This document shows positions 24,041-31,693 of a stretch of DNA of 31,693 nt, in pieces. The notes below the pieces were generated by a model. That model was not told the origin of the DNA. It did no database searches and worked only from the letters and a program-made list of their open reading frames with translations. Both the position numbers and the translations under genes were made by a program. Where the stretch lies: assembly GCA_031426735.1 (NCBI GenBank), contig JASJPK010000105.1:1-31693 (forward strand), given 5' to 3'. The number at the start of each line of letters is the position of its first letter. Within the stretch, counting starts at the first letter, position 1. The stretch comes from PFJX01 sp031426735. Its GTDB lineage: Bacteria; Pseudomonadota; Gammaproteobacteria; Burkholderiales; Thiobacillaceae.

Positions 24041-25242
24041 GGGTTTTGCTCGCCAACAAATTCTTTTTCCGGAACGGCGGCTCTGAAACCGTGATGTTTC
24101 AGGAGAGGGACTATCTGCTTTCTAATGGGCATGAAGTCATCGATTTTTCGATGGACGACTCCCGTAACTTCGACAGCCCTTACAAGACTTACTTTGTCGG
24201 CAACCAGGACTACCGTGGTCCTCAAGGGAAATTGGCCAGTATTCGTACAGCGGTGCAGTTCATCCATTCTGGCGAGGCGGCCGAGAAGATGTACGCCCTG
24301 GTGCGCAAGACCCGGCCGGACATCGTGCATTGCCACAATATCTACCATCAGCTCACGCCATCCATCATCGGTGCAGCCAAAGAAGGCGGTGCCAAGGTTG
24401 TGCTGACGCTGCACGACTACAAGCCCGTCTGTCCGGTTTATAACCGCCTCCGCCAGGATGCGCCCTGCTCGGACTGTTTGGATGGCAGGTTTTCCAACGT
24501 ACTACGGCATAAATGTGCCGGTGGTTCATTGGGCAAGAGTGCCCTCTTGTTTGCTGAAGCTGTAGTGCAACGGTGGATGGGGAACTACGAGAAGGTGGAT
24601 GCGTTTATTGCCCCCAGCCGTTTCATGGCGGAATCCATCGCCCATCGTGTGCCTGATTCCCGGACCAGGTTGTTGTACAACGGGGTTGATCTGGATGCCC
24701 TGCAACCCAGTACCGCCGATGCAGGATACGTGCTCTATTTGGGCCGCCTCAGTGCGGAAAAGGGGGTTGCCACCCTACTCAAGGCCCATGCGAATTCCCA
24801 GGCTAAGTGGCCTTTGCACATCGCAGGCACAGGTCCTTTGGAAGAGGTTCTTAAACAGCAATTTCCCCTTGCAACTTTCCTGGGGCATGTCTCCGGGGGG
24901 CAACTCAAACAGGTCATGGATGGCGCTTCCGTGGTCGTGGTGCCCTCTGAATGGTATGAAAACTGCCCCATGTCGGTGCTTGAAGCCATGGCCTATGGCA
25001 AGCCCGTGGTGGGCAGCCGGATGGGGGGCATTCCGGAATTGGTTGTTGATGGGCAAACAGGGTTGTTATTCGATGCGGGTGACACATACTCTCTGCAGGC
25101 CCAACTGGACCGCTTGATGAGCGAACCCGACCTGCGCAGGCGCTTGGGTGAACAGGCAAGGCAACGGGTCGAAAGCGAGTTTTCCCTTGGCCGGCACAAT
25201 ACCTGCTTGATTGATATCTACAAAAAACTGATAGGAGGCTGA
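24037..25242 (+). CDS. Glycosyltransferase family 4 protein
   Basis: A 401-residue GT-B enzyme with LLANKFFFRNGGSETVMFQE (4-23), DIVHCHNIYHQLTPS, TLHDYKPVCPVYN, YLGRLSAEKGVATLL, and the donor-site block SEWYENCPMSVLEAMAYGKPVV...GGIPELV typical of retaining GT4 enzymes. The N-terminal half carries several cysteines (CPVYNRLRQDAPCSDCLDG, HKCAGG) that might bind a metal, as in some GT4 proteins with a TLHDYWxxCPR-type block. It is coupled to the previous gene and followed 1 bp later by the radical SAM gene. Confidence 0.92.
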   Translation: MRVLLANKFFFRNGGSETVMFQERDYLLSNGHEVIDFSMDDSRNFDSPYKTYFVGNQDYRGPQGKLASIRTAVQFIHSGEAAEKMYALVRKTRPDIVHCHNIYHQLTPSIIGAAKEGGAKVVLTLHDYKPVCPVYNRLRQDAPCSDCLDGRFSNVLRHKCAGGSLGKSALLFAEAVVQRWMGNYEKVDAFIAPSRFMAESIAHRVPDSRTRLLYNGVDLDALQPSTADAGYVLYLGRLSAEKGVATLLKAHANSQAKWPLHIAGTGPLEEVLKQQFPLATFLGHVSGGQLKQVMDGASVVVVPSEWYENCPMSVLEAMAYGKPVVGSRMGGIPELVVDGQTGLLFDAGDTYSLQAQLDRLMSEPDLRRRLGEQARQRVESEFSLGRHNTCLIDIYKKLIGG

Positions 25243-25243
25243 T

Positions 25244-26401
25244 ATGTCAGCAAATGCTACTTACCCCACCGACGTATCGATCATCACCACGTATCGATGC
25301 CAGATGCGCTGCAAGATGTGCGATATCTGGGAAAACCCAACCGACAAGAAGCGCGAAATCACGGCCAAAGAACTGGAAATTCTGCCCAATTTCAAGTTTG
25401 TAAATATCACTGGGGGTGAGCCTTTTGTCAGGCGAGATCTGGAAGATATTGTCGATGTGATGTTCAAGAAGTCTGATCGCATCGTCATTTCCACATCGGG
25501 TTGGCATACCGATCGAATTATCAAAATGGCGGAGAAACATCCGAATATCGGTATTCGCGTCAGTATTGAGGGTCTTTCTCAGAAAAACGATGACCTACGT
25601 GGTCGCGATGGTAGCTTTGATCGTGCCATGAGGCTGCTTTTGACGTTGAAGGAAATGGGGATTAAAGATATCGGATACGGCTGTACGGTATCCAACAAGA
25701 ATTCCGAGGATATGCTCTGGTTGTATAAGTTGTCGCGAGAGTTGGGTATGGAGTTCGCTACGGCGGCCTTCCATAACTCTTATTACTTTCATAAAGATGA
25801 CAACGAGATCACGAATAAGGACGAGGTTATTGGTAATTTCCATAAGTTGATTGAGGAATTGCTGAAAGACAATAGCCCGAAGAGTTGGTATCGCGCTTTC
25901 TTTAATCTTGGTTTGATCAATTACATCAGAGGCAAACCACGCATGCTGCCCTGTGAGGCAGGAACCGCAAACTTCTTCATTGAGCCCTACGGTGATGTTT
26001 ATCCGTGCAATGGCCTGGAAGATCGTTACTGGAAAGAATCCATGGGGAACATCCGGGACGTATCCAGTTTTGATGAACTTTGGTTCAGCGAGAAGGCGGA
26101 AAAAGTGCGCGGTCTGGTTCGCACCTGTCCGAAGAATTGCTGGATGGTTGGAACCGCCGCGCCGGTCATGAAGAAGTACATCAAACATCCGACTGCGTGG
26201 GTGGCTAAAAACAAGATCAAATCTTTGCTCGGCAAGCCGATTTGTATCGATAACGTCCCACATTTTGATGTTGGTCAGGACCCTCTTCAGGGAAATTTGC
26301 GGGATGGTGTTGTGCCAGCTCAGAAGATCACTTTCCATTCACGTGAGCCGGAAGTGGTTTTATCTGAGGATGAGTTGGCCGATATGTTGCGGACGGACTG
26401 A
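25244..26401 (+). CDS. Radical SAM protein with C-terminal SPASM-like cysteines
   Basis: A 385-residue protein with the CxxxCxxC cluster at Cys19, Cys23 and Cys26 (TYRCQMRCKMCDIW), the GGEP motif (57-60), and a C-terminal block with Cys237, Cys255, Cys295 and Cys299 (LPCEAG, YPCNGLEDRYW, CPKNCW), resembling a SPASM or twitch auxiliary Fe-S domain. It should bind [4Fe-4S] and SAM. Its substrate could be a cluster sugar, lipid carrier or peptide; no small precursor peptide is visible nearby. It sits 1 bp downstream of a GT4 gene with AGGAGG upstream, so it belongs to the polysaccharide operon. Codon use is more AT-rich than its neighbours. Confidence 0.88.
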   Translation: MSANATYPTDVSIITTYRCQMRCKMCDIWENPTDKKREITAKELEILPNFKFVNITGGEPFVRRDLEDIVDVMFKKSDRIVISTSGWHTDRIIKMAEKHPNIGIRVSIEGLSQKNDDLRGRDGSFDRAMRLLLTLKEMGIKDIGYGCTVSNKNSEDMLWLYKLSRELGMEFATAAFHNSYYFHKDDNEITNKDEVIGNFHKLIEELLKDNSPKSWYRAFFNLGLINYIRGKPRMLPCEAGTANFFIEPYGDVYPCNGLEDRYWKESMGNIRDVSSFDELWFSEKAEKVRGLVRTCPKNCWMVGTAAPVMKKYIKHPTAWVAKNKIKSLLGKPICIDNVPHFDVGQDPLQGNLRDGVVPAQKITFHSREPEVVLSEDELADMLRTD

Positions 26402-26447
26402 TTTATGGATGTTGGCAGCAGCATGTTTAGCGTTGATATAAACCTTT

Positions 26448-26499
26448 CGCCAGCAACTGGTCCCTTCAACCCCTTTGTTTCGTAGGTAACTTGCTGGCG
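26448..26499. promoter_or_regulatory. Inverted repeat in leader before a glycosyltransferase gene
   Basis: CGCCAGCAA (26448-26456) and TTGCTGGCG (26491-26499) are perfect 9-bp inverted repeats separated by 34 nt, in the 156-bp gap between the radical SAM and GT4 genes. It could be an mRNA leader hairpin or a regulator site; no T-run makes it a terminator. Function is unknown. Confidence 0.3.
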
Positions 26500-26557
26500 A
26501 TGCAGTGAGTAGCGAATCAATCAGCGCTTCCTTAGCGTTTTTTCCTGGGGCTTTTAC

Positions 26558-27685
26558 ATGCGTGTCGCGTTTTTAGGCTTGCGCGGTTTTCCCAATGTGC
26601 AGGGTGGCGTGGAAACCCACGCCGAGCATCTTTGCCCGTTATTGGTAGAGCTGGGTTGCGAGGTGGATGTCATTGTTCGCGCGTCGTATCAGTCGGAAGC
26701 GATAGGCAACGCGTGGAAGGGCATCCGCTTTCATCGTCTCTGGTCGCCCAGGTCCAAGGGGTTGGAAGCCATTCTTCATACTTTGTTGGGCGTGCTGTAT
26801 GCGGGTTTTGTGCTGCGGCCGGATGTGCTGCACATCCAGGCTATTGGCCCGGCGTTGATGGCTCCGTTGGCCAGATTATTGGGGTTGCGAGTGGTAGTGA
26901 CGCACCATGGACCGGATTACGACCGCCAGAAGTGGGGGCGATTCGCCAAGCTTGCGCTGCAGTCGGGAGAGCGTTTTGGTATGCGTTGGACGCACGGGCG
27001 TATTGTGATTTCCGAGGTGATACGTGGTCTGGTCAAGGGAAAGCATGGTTGCGAAAGCACTTTGATACCCAATGGGGTTGTGTTGCCGGCTATGCCAGAG
27101 TCGGTGGGTGCGTTGACTGTGTTTGGGTTGGAGTCGGGCAAATACGTGCTGTTGGTGAGCCGCCTTGTGCCGGAAAAACGTCATCTTGATTTGATTGCGG
27201 CGTTTAAACGTGCGGCCTTGCCAGGGTGGAAATTGGCAATCGTCGGGGCATCGGATCATCCTGATGTTTATGTGCGGCAAGTGCTGGATACGGCCGGGGC
27301 AACGCCAGATGTTGTATGCACGGGCCTGCAAACTGGCCTTGCTCTACGCGAACTCTATGCACATGCGGGGATCTTCGTTTTGCCTTCATCCCATGAGGGG
27401 TTGCCCATTGCCATGCTCGAAGCGTTGTCCTATGGATTGCCTGTAGTGGCCAGCAATATCCCAGCGAATCTGGAAGTGGGGCTTCCCGATGAACATTATT
27501 TTTCCCTGGGCGATGTGAATGCGCTTGCCGCGCGCTTGAAAGAATTTGCGGCCCAGCCACTGACGCCGCAGGCGCGAGAATCGCGTCGCGCATGGGTGTC
27601 GGAACGTTTTGATTGGCGCGATATCGCACAGCGGACGCTTGCGGTTTATCGCAAAGTCGTTGCACGCAAGAAGCCCGCGCGCTGA
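26558..27685 (+). CDS. Glycosyltransferase family 4 protein
   Basis: A 375-residue GT-B enzyme. N-terminus VAFLGLRGFPNVQGGVETHA is the typical glycine-rich acceptor-domain opening; then VVTHHGPDYDRQKWG, LLVSRLVPEKRHLDLIAAF, and the donor block PSSHEGLPIAMLEALSYGLPVV, with the E-x7-E pair. It is separated from the preceding cluster by a 156-bp gap with its own hairpin, so it may have its own promoter. Codon use (many TTG, GTG, GGG) is like the other GT genes in the cluster. Confidence 0.92.
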   Translation: MRVAFLGLRGFPNVQGGVETHAEHLCPLLVELGCEVDVIVRASYQSEAIGNAWKGIRFHRLWSPRSKGLEAILHTLLGVLYAGFVLRPDVLHIQAIGPALMAPLARLLGLRVVVTHHGPDYDRQKWGRFAKLALQSGERFGMRWTHGRIVISEVIRGLVKGKHGCESTLIPNGVVLPAMPESVGALTVFGLESGKYVLLVSRLVPEKRHLDLIAAFKRAALPGWKLAIVGASDHPDVYVRQVLDTAGATPDVVCTGLQTGLALRELYAHAGIFVLPSSHEGLPIAMLEALSYGLPVVASNIPANLEVGLPDEHYFSLGDVNALAARLKEFAAQPLTPQARESRRAWVSERFDWRDIAQRTLAVYRKVVARKKPAR

Positions 27686-27723
27686 GCCTCCTTCCCTGTG
27701 CTTCAATCCAGCGCGTCTCGATT

Positions 27724-27744
27724 TTTCGACGCAAGTCGTCGAAA
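27724..27744. other. Perfect 8-bp hairpin after the last glycosyltransferase
   Basis: TTTCGACG-CAAGT-CGTCGAAA forms an 8-bp stem with 5-nt loop, 38 bp after the stop of the GT4 gene. It is not followed by T residues, so a terminator call is weak. It may mark the 3' end of the polysaccharide operon. Confidence 0.35.
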
Positions 27745-27833
27745 CAGCGAACCGAAGCTTGTATGGCTAGTCAAATTTCGCTTTGTTTGGAGATTTTGCG
27801 GATACAGGGGGCATTAGCTGTAAGCCATCTGGA

Positions 27834-27862
27834 TTGCAGGATTAATTCTGAAGTGTTATCAA
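27834..27862 (+). promoter_or_regulatory. Candidate sigma-70 promoter for the DUF1800 protein gene
   Basis: TTGCAG at 27834-27839 and TATCAA at 27857-27862 are separated by 17 bp, a correct spacing with imperfect hexamers, about 100 bp before the start codon. The surrounding 30 bp are locally AT-rich. Confidence 0.3.
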
Positions 27863-27959
27863 ATATACAAATAGCCGGCCTATGACCGGAGAGGGATTCG
27901 GGATTAGTTGTCGTTTGCTGAAATCTGCGGCGGCAACCAACACGGGGGGCATCAATGTC

Positions 27960-30900
27960 ATGACGGGCGCAATTCATTTTGTCCGGTTAGCTTGGCTAGC
28001 CAGGGCGTTCTTGTTTATCTCTTCATTTTGTTTCCTCCTGTCAAATTCCGCTTTTGCACAGAGTCAAGCTGTAAATTTGACGGCACGCCTGATCGACCAT
28101 GTCAGCAACGGCTGGCTGTCTGGGCAGGAATTGAATGTCTACGAGAAGGGCGCGGACGGGACGCTGATCTGGCGAGCGAAGCGGACGACGGACGCGGACG
28201 GCTTGGCGAAGTTCGATCTGGAAGGATTGGGCAGCGGCAAAGTGTATGTGCTGCAAGCGAAACCTTACGGCTACTGGGTGAAGAGCGGCGAGATCAGCAC
28301 GACGGGCGGCTACGGCTTCCGGGTTGGTCGCCTGCAAGTTCAGGTGTTGGATGGTCAAACGGGTGTGGGCAAAGCTGGTCAGGCGGTCACGCTCAAGCGC
28401 TGGCAAGCGGACGGCAGCCATATCTGGGCAATGGCGGCGACGACGGATGCGCAGGGTTGGGTGAAGCTGGACCCGGCTGATGCGGGAAGAGTGGCGTACG
28501 TGCTGACGGCGACGAGTCCGACGGATGGGCAAGAGAAGGTCAGTGGACAGCTCTGGGGCGGCCTGAACCAGCTGGTGCTGGGGAACGCGGCACTTGAAGC
28601 GCAGCTACGAGACGGCGTGAGTGGAGCGAATCTGTCGGGGCATTGGATAGAGGCCTGGGAGAATCTGCCTGGAGGTGGACAGGCGTTGCGCGGGAAGCGT
28701 AAGAGCGGTGTGGATGGCATAGCCAAGTTTGACCTTGACGGCCTCGGAGCCGGGCGGAGCTACATTCTGAAGAGCCAGCCCTATCTTCAACCCGTGATCA
28801 GCGCGAACCTGAGTGCATCGGGCCGGTACGAACTCAAAGCGGGGAAATTACAAGTTCAGGTCGTGGATGGAAGTAACGGGAACGCATATGCCTGGAGCGA
28901 TGTGACGCTGCTGGAAAGGCAAGTGGATGGCAGCCTGAAGGGAATGGGAGCATTCCGGACGGATGGAGCCGGCCAACTCAAACTGGACCCGGCGCAATTA
29001 GGTACCCGGCCTTACCTACTAAGAACAGCGAGCCGGATGGACGGCAGCCAGAAGGAAAGCATGGAGTACGCAGACGGAGGGGGCTACCAGTTCAGAGTAG
29101 GGGGAGTGGGGTTGTCGGCACGCCTGATCGACCATGTCAGCAACGGCTGGCTGTCCGGGCAGGAATTGAATGTCTACGAGAAGGGCGCGGACGGGACGCT
29201 GATCTGGCGAGNNNNNNNNNNNNNNNNNNNNNNNNNNNNNNNNNNNNNNNNNNNNNNNNNNNNNNNNNNNNNNNNNNNNNNNNNNNNNNNNNNNNNNNNN
29301 NNNNNNNNNNNAAGCGAAACCTTACGGCTACTGGGTGAAGAGCGGCGAGATCAGCACGACGGGCGGGTACGGCTTCCGGGTTGGAACAACCGCTTTCACC
29401 TTGACCAATGCGGCCAATGCCTCTCCCTTGCCTAACCAAAATGTTGCCGCGCTGGAAAAGCTCCCAAATGGAAGTCTGCGTTTGGAACGTCAGGCGGTAA
29501 CCGACGGTCAGGGTCAGATCAAATTCGACCTGACTGGACTCGGCAAAGGGGCGATTTACCTGTTCCGCGCGGTCAATCCCTTCGGCGACGGCAAGGATTA
29601 CTACAGTGATCTGGTGCGCGGGCAAGGCGTGTATGGCTTCGCTATCGATCCAGCGGATATCAATGCGCCGGACCGGGTGCCGCCCCTGGTGAGTCTGGCC
29701 TTCCCCATGCAGGCGGCTTCGGTGTCGCGCGGTGGATTCGAACTGTATGGCTCGGCTTCGGACGATGTGGCGATCAAGTCGGTGCGTGTTTATCTGACGC
29801 TGCCGTCCGGGACAGTACTGGAACGGGACGCGACCTATCGGGCCGATACGGCATCCTGGCATGTGGATTCGGGCGCGCTTGCAGCCGATGGCGAGGTTTT
29901 AACCGGTACCCTGGGTGTTCGGGTGGTGGCGCTGGATTCGAGCTTGAACGAGGCGGAGGCGCGGGTGGATTTGTCCTTGCTGGATGATCGGACGGCGCCC
30001 GTGCTGTCGGTGCTTTCTCATGCGAATGGAGCTGCCGTGCCGCAGGGGGGCTTTGTGGTGACCGGGAAGGTGTCGGATGACACGTTGTCGCCGAGCTTGT
30101 CGGTGCGGGTGTCGGGGGGCGGGTTGGCGGCGGTCGAGGTGAGGGCTGTGGAAGTTGCGCCGGCTTCGGGGAACTGGGCGGTGCGGCTGGCGCCCGAGTC
30201 CGGCTTTACCACTGCGCCGATTGATTTGACGCTGACAGCCCGCGATGGGGCCGGGAATACGACAGTGAAAACGTTGCTGTTGCAGCCGAGCGATGCTTTC
30301 GGCCAGGCCTGGCATGTGCTGCGGCGCACGGCTTTTGGCGCTGAATCTGGCCAGGTGGCGGCGGTGGCGGAGAGTGGTGTGATGAATTATCTGTGGCAGC
30401 AATTGCATCCGGATGCCGTCGACGATGGCGAGTTCGTTCAACGCCAACAGGGCTGGGTGGACTTGGGCGGGTATCTGTCTACGGACTATCTGCGCCATGC
30501 GGTATATAGCCGCCGGCAGTTGCAGGAAGTGATGACCTGGTTCTGGGAAAACCATTTCAATACCAACTATTACAAGCATCTGAAGCCGGATTACGAGCGG
30601 CAGGAGATGGCGGGTTTCCGCGCCCATGCGCTGGGCCGCTTCCGCGATCTGCTGGCGGTGAGCGCGAAGAGCCCGGCCATGTTGAATAGCCTGGATGGTG
30701 TGGCCAACATGAAGAAACGGCCCAACGAGAATTTCGCCCGCGAGTTGCTGGAGTTGCATACCCTGGGGATCTCCGGCGGCTATACCCAGCAGGATGTGGT
30801 GGCGGCGGCGCGGGCTTTTACCGGCTGGACGGTGATCGACGACCAGTTTGCGTTTAACGCCAACTTGCACGACAACGCGGAGAAGGTGCTGCTGGGGGCT

Positions 30901-31626
30901 ACGCTGCCGGCCAATGGCGGCCTGGCCGATGGCGAGGCGGTGCTGGATTTGGCGGCGCGACATCCTTCCACGGCCCGTTTTGTGTGCGGCAAGCTGGTGA
31001 CCCTGTTGGTCAGCGATGTGCCGGTGAACAGCCTGGTCCAGCAGTGCGCCGGGGTGTTTGCCGGTACGGTGGATGCGCCGGATCAGATGGCCCAGGTGTT
31101 GTGGTCGATTCTGTCCTCTGAGGCCTTTTTGGGGACCGCCAACCGGGGCAGCAAACTGAAGACGCCGCTGGAATTGACGGTGGGCCTGGTGCGTAACCTG
31201 GATGGCGAGACGAACGGCGATGATCTGGCGTTGGAGACGCAGCGTATGGGCATGGGCTTGTTTGTGTTTCCGGCGCCCACCGGTTATGCCGAAACGGGGG
31301 CGGACTGGGTCTCTACCAGCATGTTGCTGAACCGGGTGCGGTTTGTGGATCGCGCTTTGGCTGCCGTGCCGAGAGGTGGCAGCACGCTGTTCAACTTGAC
31401 GGGCCTGATGCGGGCCGATGGCCTGGAGACCGCCGAAGGGGTGGTAGGGCGCATGCTGGACCTGACTCTGGGACCGATTTGGACCCGTCGGCATTGGGAG
31501 TTGGGCATGTCGTTGCTGACCGGAGAGGGTGGCAAGCCTTACTACGCTTGGTCGCCGGATGCCGAGCAGCGTTTGCGCAGCCTGGTCAAGGCGCTGACGG
31601 TGTTGCCGGAATATCAGTATCAATAG
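27960..31626 (+). CDS. Secreted multi-repeat protein with C-terminal DUF1800 domain (spans assembly gap)
   Basis: One gene interrupted by the N gap. A signal peptide (residues 1-33, ending LLSNSAFA) is followed by about six modules of about 86 residues, each with a core like DGxxKFDLxGLGxGxxYxL, resembling CnaB or carboxypeptidase-regulatory beta-sandwiches. Two Ig-like modules follow (DRVPPLVSLAFP at about 29670 and DRTAPVLSVLSH at about 29985), then DUF1800 from about 30300 to the end (AWHVLRRTAFG, TWFWENHFNTNY, RPNENFARELLELHTLG, ARAFTGW). DUF1800 proteins are exported, of unknown activity, and usually paired with DUF1501 proteins. The start at 27960 gives the best signal peptide; 27882 is an alternative. 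Reading frames before and after the gap differ only because the gap is padded to 100 N; 78 missing bases would make a 1214-residue protein. Confidence 0.85.
28081..28327 (+). repeat. Internal coding repeat, copy 1 (247 bp)
   Basis: Encodes TARLIDHVSNGWLSGQELNV through GYGFRVG. It recurs from 29116 with only a single substitution seen before the gap and one after it. Copy 1 is complete, so it gives the likely sequence missing in copy 2. Confidence 0.9.
29116..29384 (+). repeat. Internal coding repeat, copy 2, interrupted by the gap
   Basis: Its first 96 bp match 28081-28176 and its last 73 bp match 28255-28327. Comparison with copy 1 says 78 bp are absent, plus possibly whole extra repeat units. 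Copies start 1035 bp (345 codons) apart, an in-frame distance. Confidence 0.9.
29212..29311. other. Assembly gap of 100 N
   Basis: A run of exactly 100 N, the conventional placeholder for a scaffold gap of unknown size. It lies inside a near-identical repeat, the usual cause of an unresolved short-read assembly. Confidence 0.97.
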
Positions 31627-31642
31627 AGGGAGGCCGCAAAGC

Positions 31643-31693
31643 ATGAACCTATTTCGCGCAGTTGCCGGTGTCGTAGGAGCGCCTTCCAAGGCG
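31643..31693 (+). CDS. Start of an ORF running into a REP copy (truncated by window end)
   Basis: ATG 31643 follows a good GAGGGAGG site 17 bp after the DUF1800 stop. It encodes MNLFRAVAG and then, from 31673, the translation of the palindromic repeat (VVGAPSKA). A DUF1501 gene would be expected here; this opening does not look like its usual twin-arginine start. It is either a short ORF on the repeat, a gene start interrupted by repeat insertion, or chance. Confidence 0.3.
   Translation, partial: MNLFRAVAGVVGAPSKA
31673..31693. repeat. GTAGGAGCGCC-type REP arm, cut by the window end
   Basis: The first 21 bases of the 25-bp arm are identical to the copies at 78, 222 and 367. The rest lies beyond the window. 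It shows that the same repeat family flanks both ends of this 31.7-kb region. Confidence 0.85.

Noticed and set aside
29212..29335. Frameshift or second gene starting after the N gap
   Set aside because: The frame difference comes from padding the gap to 100 bases; the repeat comparison shows one continuous gene.
29899..31689. Long minus-strand ORF opposite the DUF1800 region
   Set aside because: Low-complexity His/Arg/Gln-rich antisense translation; the plus strand encodes the recognisable DUF1800 domain.
1..31693. tRNA, rRNA, insertion sequence or transposase genes
   Set aside because: None was recognised by eye; no transposase-like protein, and no RAYT gene, is among the coding regions.

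Overview
The window reads as one scaffold piece (one 100-N gap at 29212-29311) from a high-GC Gram-negative bacterium, most likely a betaproteobacterium. Evidence: a PilT/PilU pair facing a yggS-proC-yggT operon, an RNase G/Maf operon, a PEP-CTERM protein, an EpsI-type exosortase-associated protein, and abundant GTAG-headed extragenic palindromes. The sequence alone does not fix the genus; a Rhodocyclales or Nitrosomonadales relative is an inference.

Region 1 (1-495) is a tandem array of a large palindromic repeat: three complete 69-bp hairpins with perfect 25-bp arms, spaced 144-145 bp apart, abutting the stop codon of the next gene. Region 2 (496-10311) is core genome: a conserved hypothetical gene divergent from an EVE-domain gene with an IscR-like palindrome between them, a TauE/SafE permease, a secreted DUF3530 hydrolase-fold protein, the twitching ATPases PilU and PilT, and a translationally coupled operon yggS-proC-yggT-yggU ending in a dynamin-like GTPase. 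Region 3 (10312-14517) alternates genes with repeat blocks: a composite of several different GTAG-type palindromes, RNase G with Maf, a 680-bp repeat-rich spacer, a PEP-CTERM protein, and two half-palindromes.

Region 4 (14518-27685) is an exopolysaccharide gene cluster: EpsI, a sulfotransferase, an O-antigen-polymerase-like membrane protein, a GT4 glycosyltransferase, a second AT-rich sulfotransferase, a GH51-like secreted glycosidase, a Wzx-like flippase, two GT4 enzymes, a radical SAM protein with a C-terminal cysteine cluster, and another GT4 enzyme. Together they suggest a Wzx/Wzy-type, probably sulfated polysaccharide. The exosortase, the initiating sugar-phosphate transferase and the Wza/Wzc export/copolymerase genes are not in this window.

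Region 5 (27960-31626) is a single large secreted protein with about six repeated beta-sandwich-like modules, two Ig-like modules and a C-terminal DUF1800 domain. The N gap falls inside a near-identical repeat, and the apparent frame change there is an assembly artefact. The window ends as another copy of the palindromic repeat starts inside a new ORF.

The most notable signals are the multi-family GTAG palindrome system (REP/REPIN-like, no RAYT transposase in view), the two-sulfotransferase polysaccharide locus with a glycosidase and a radical SAM enzyme, the repeat-built DUF1800 protein, and the IscR-like operator.
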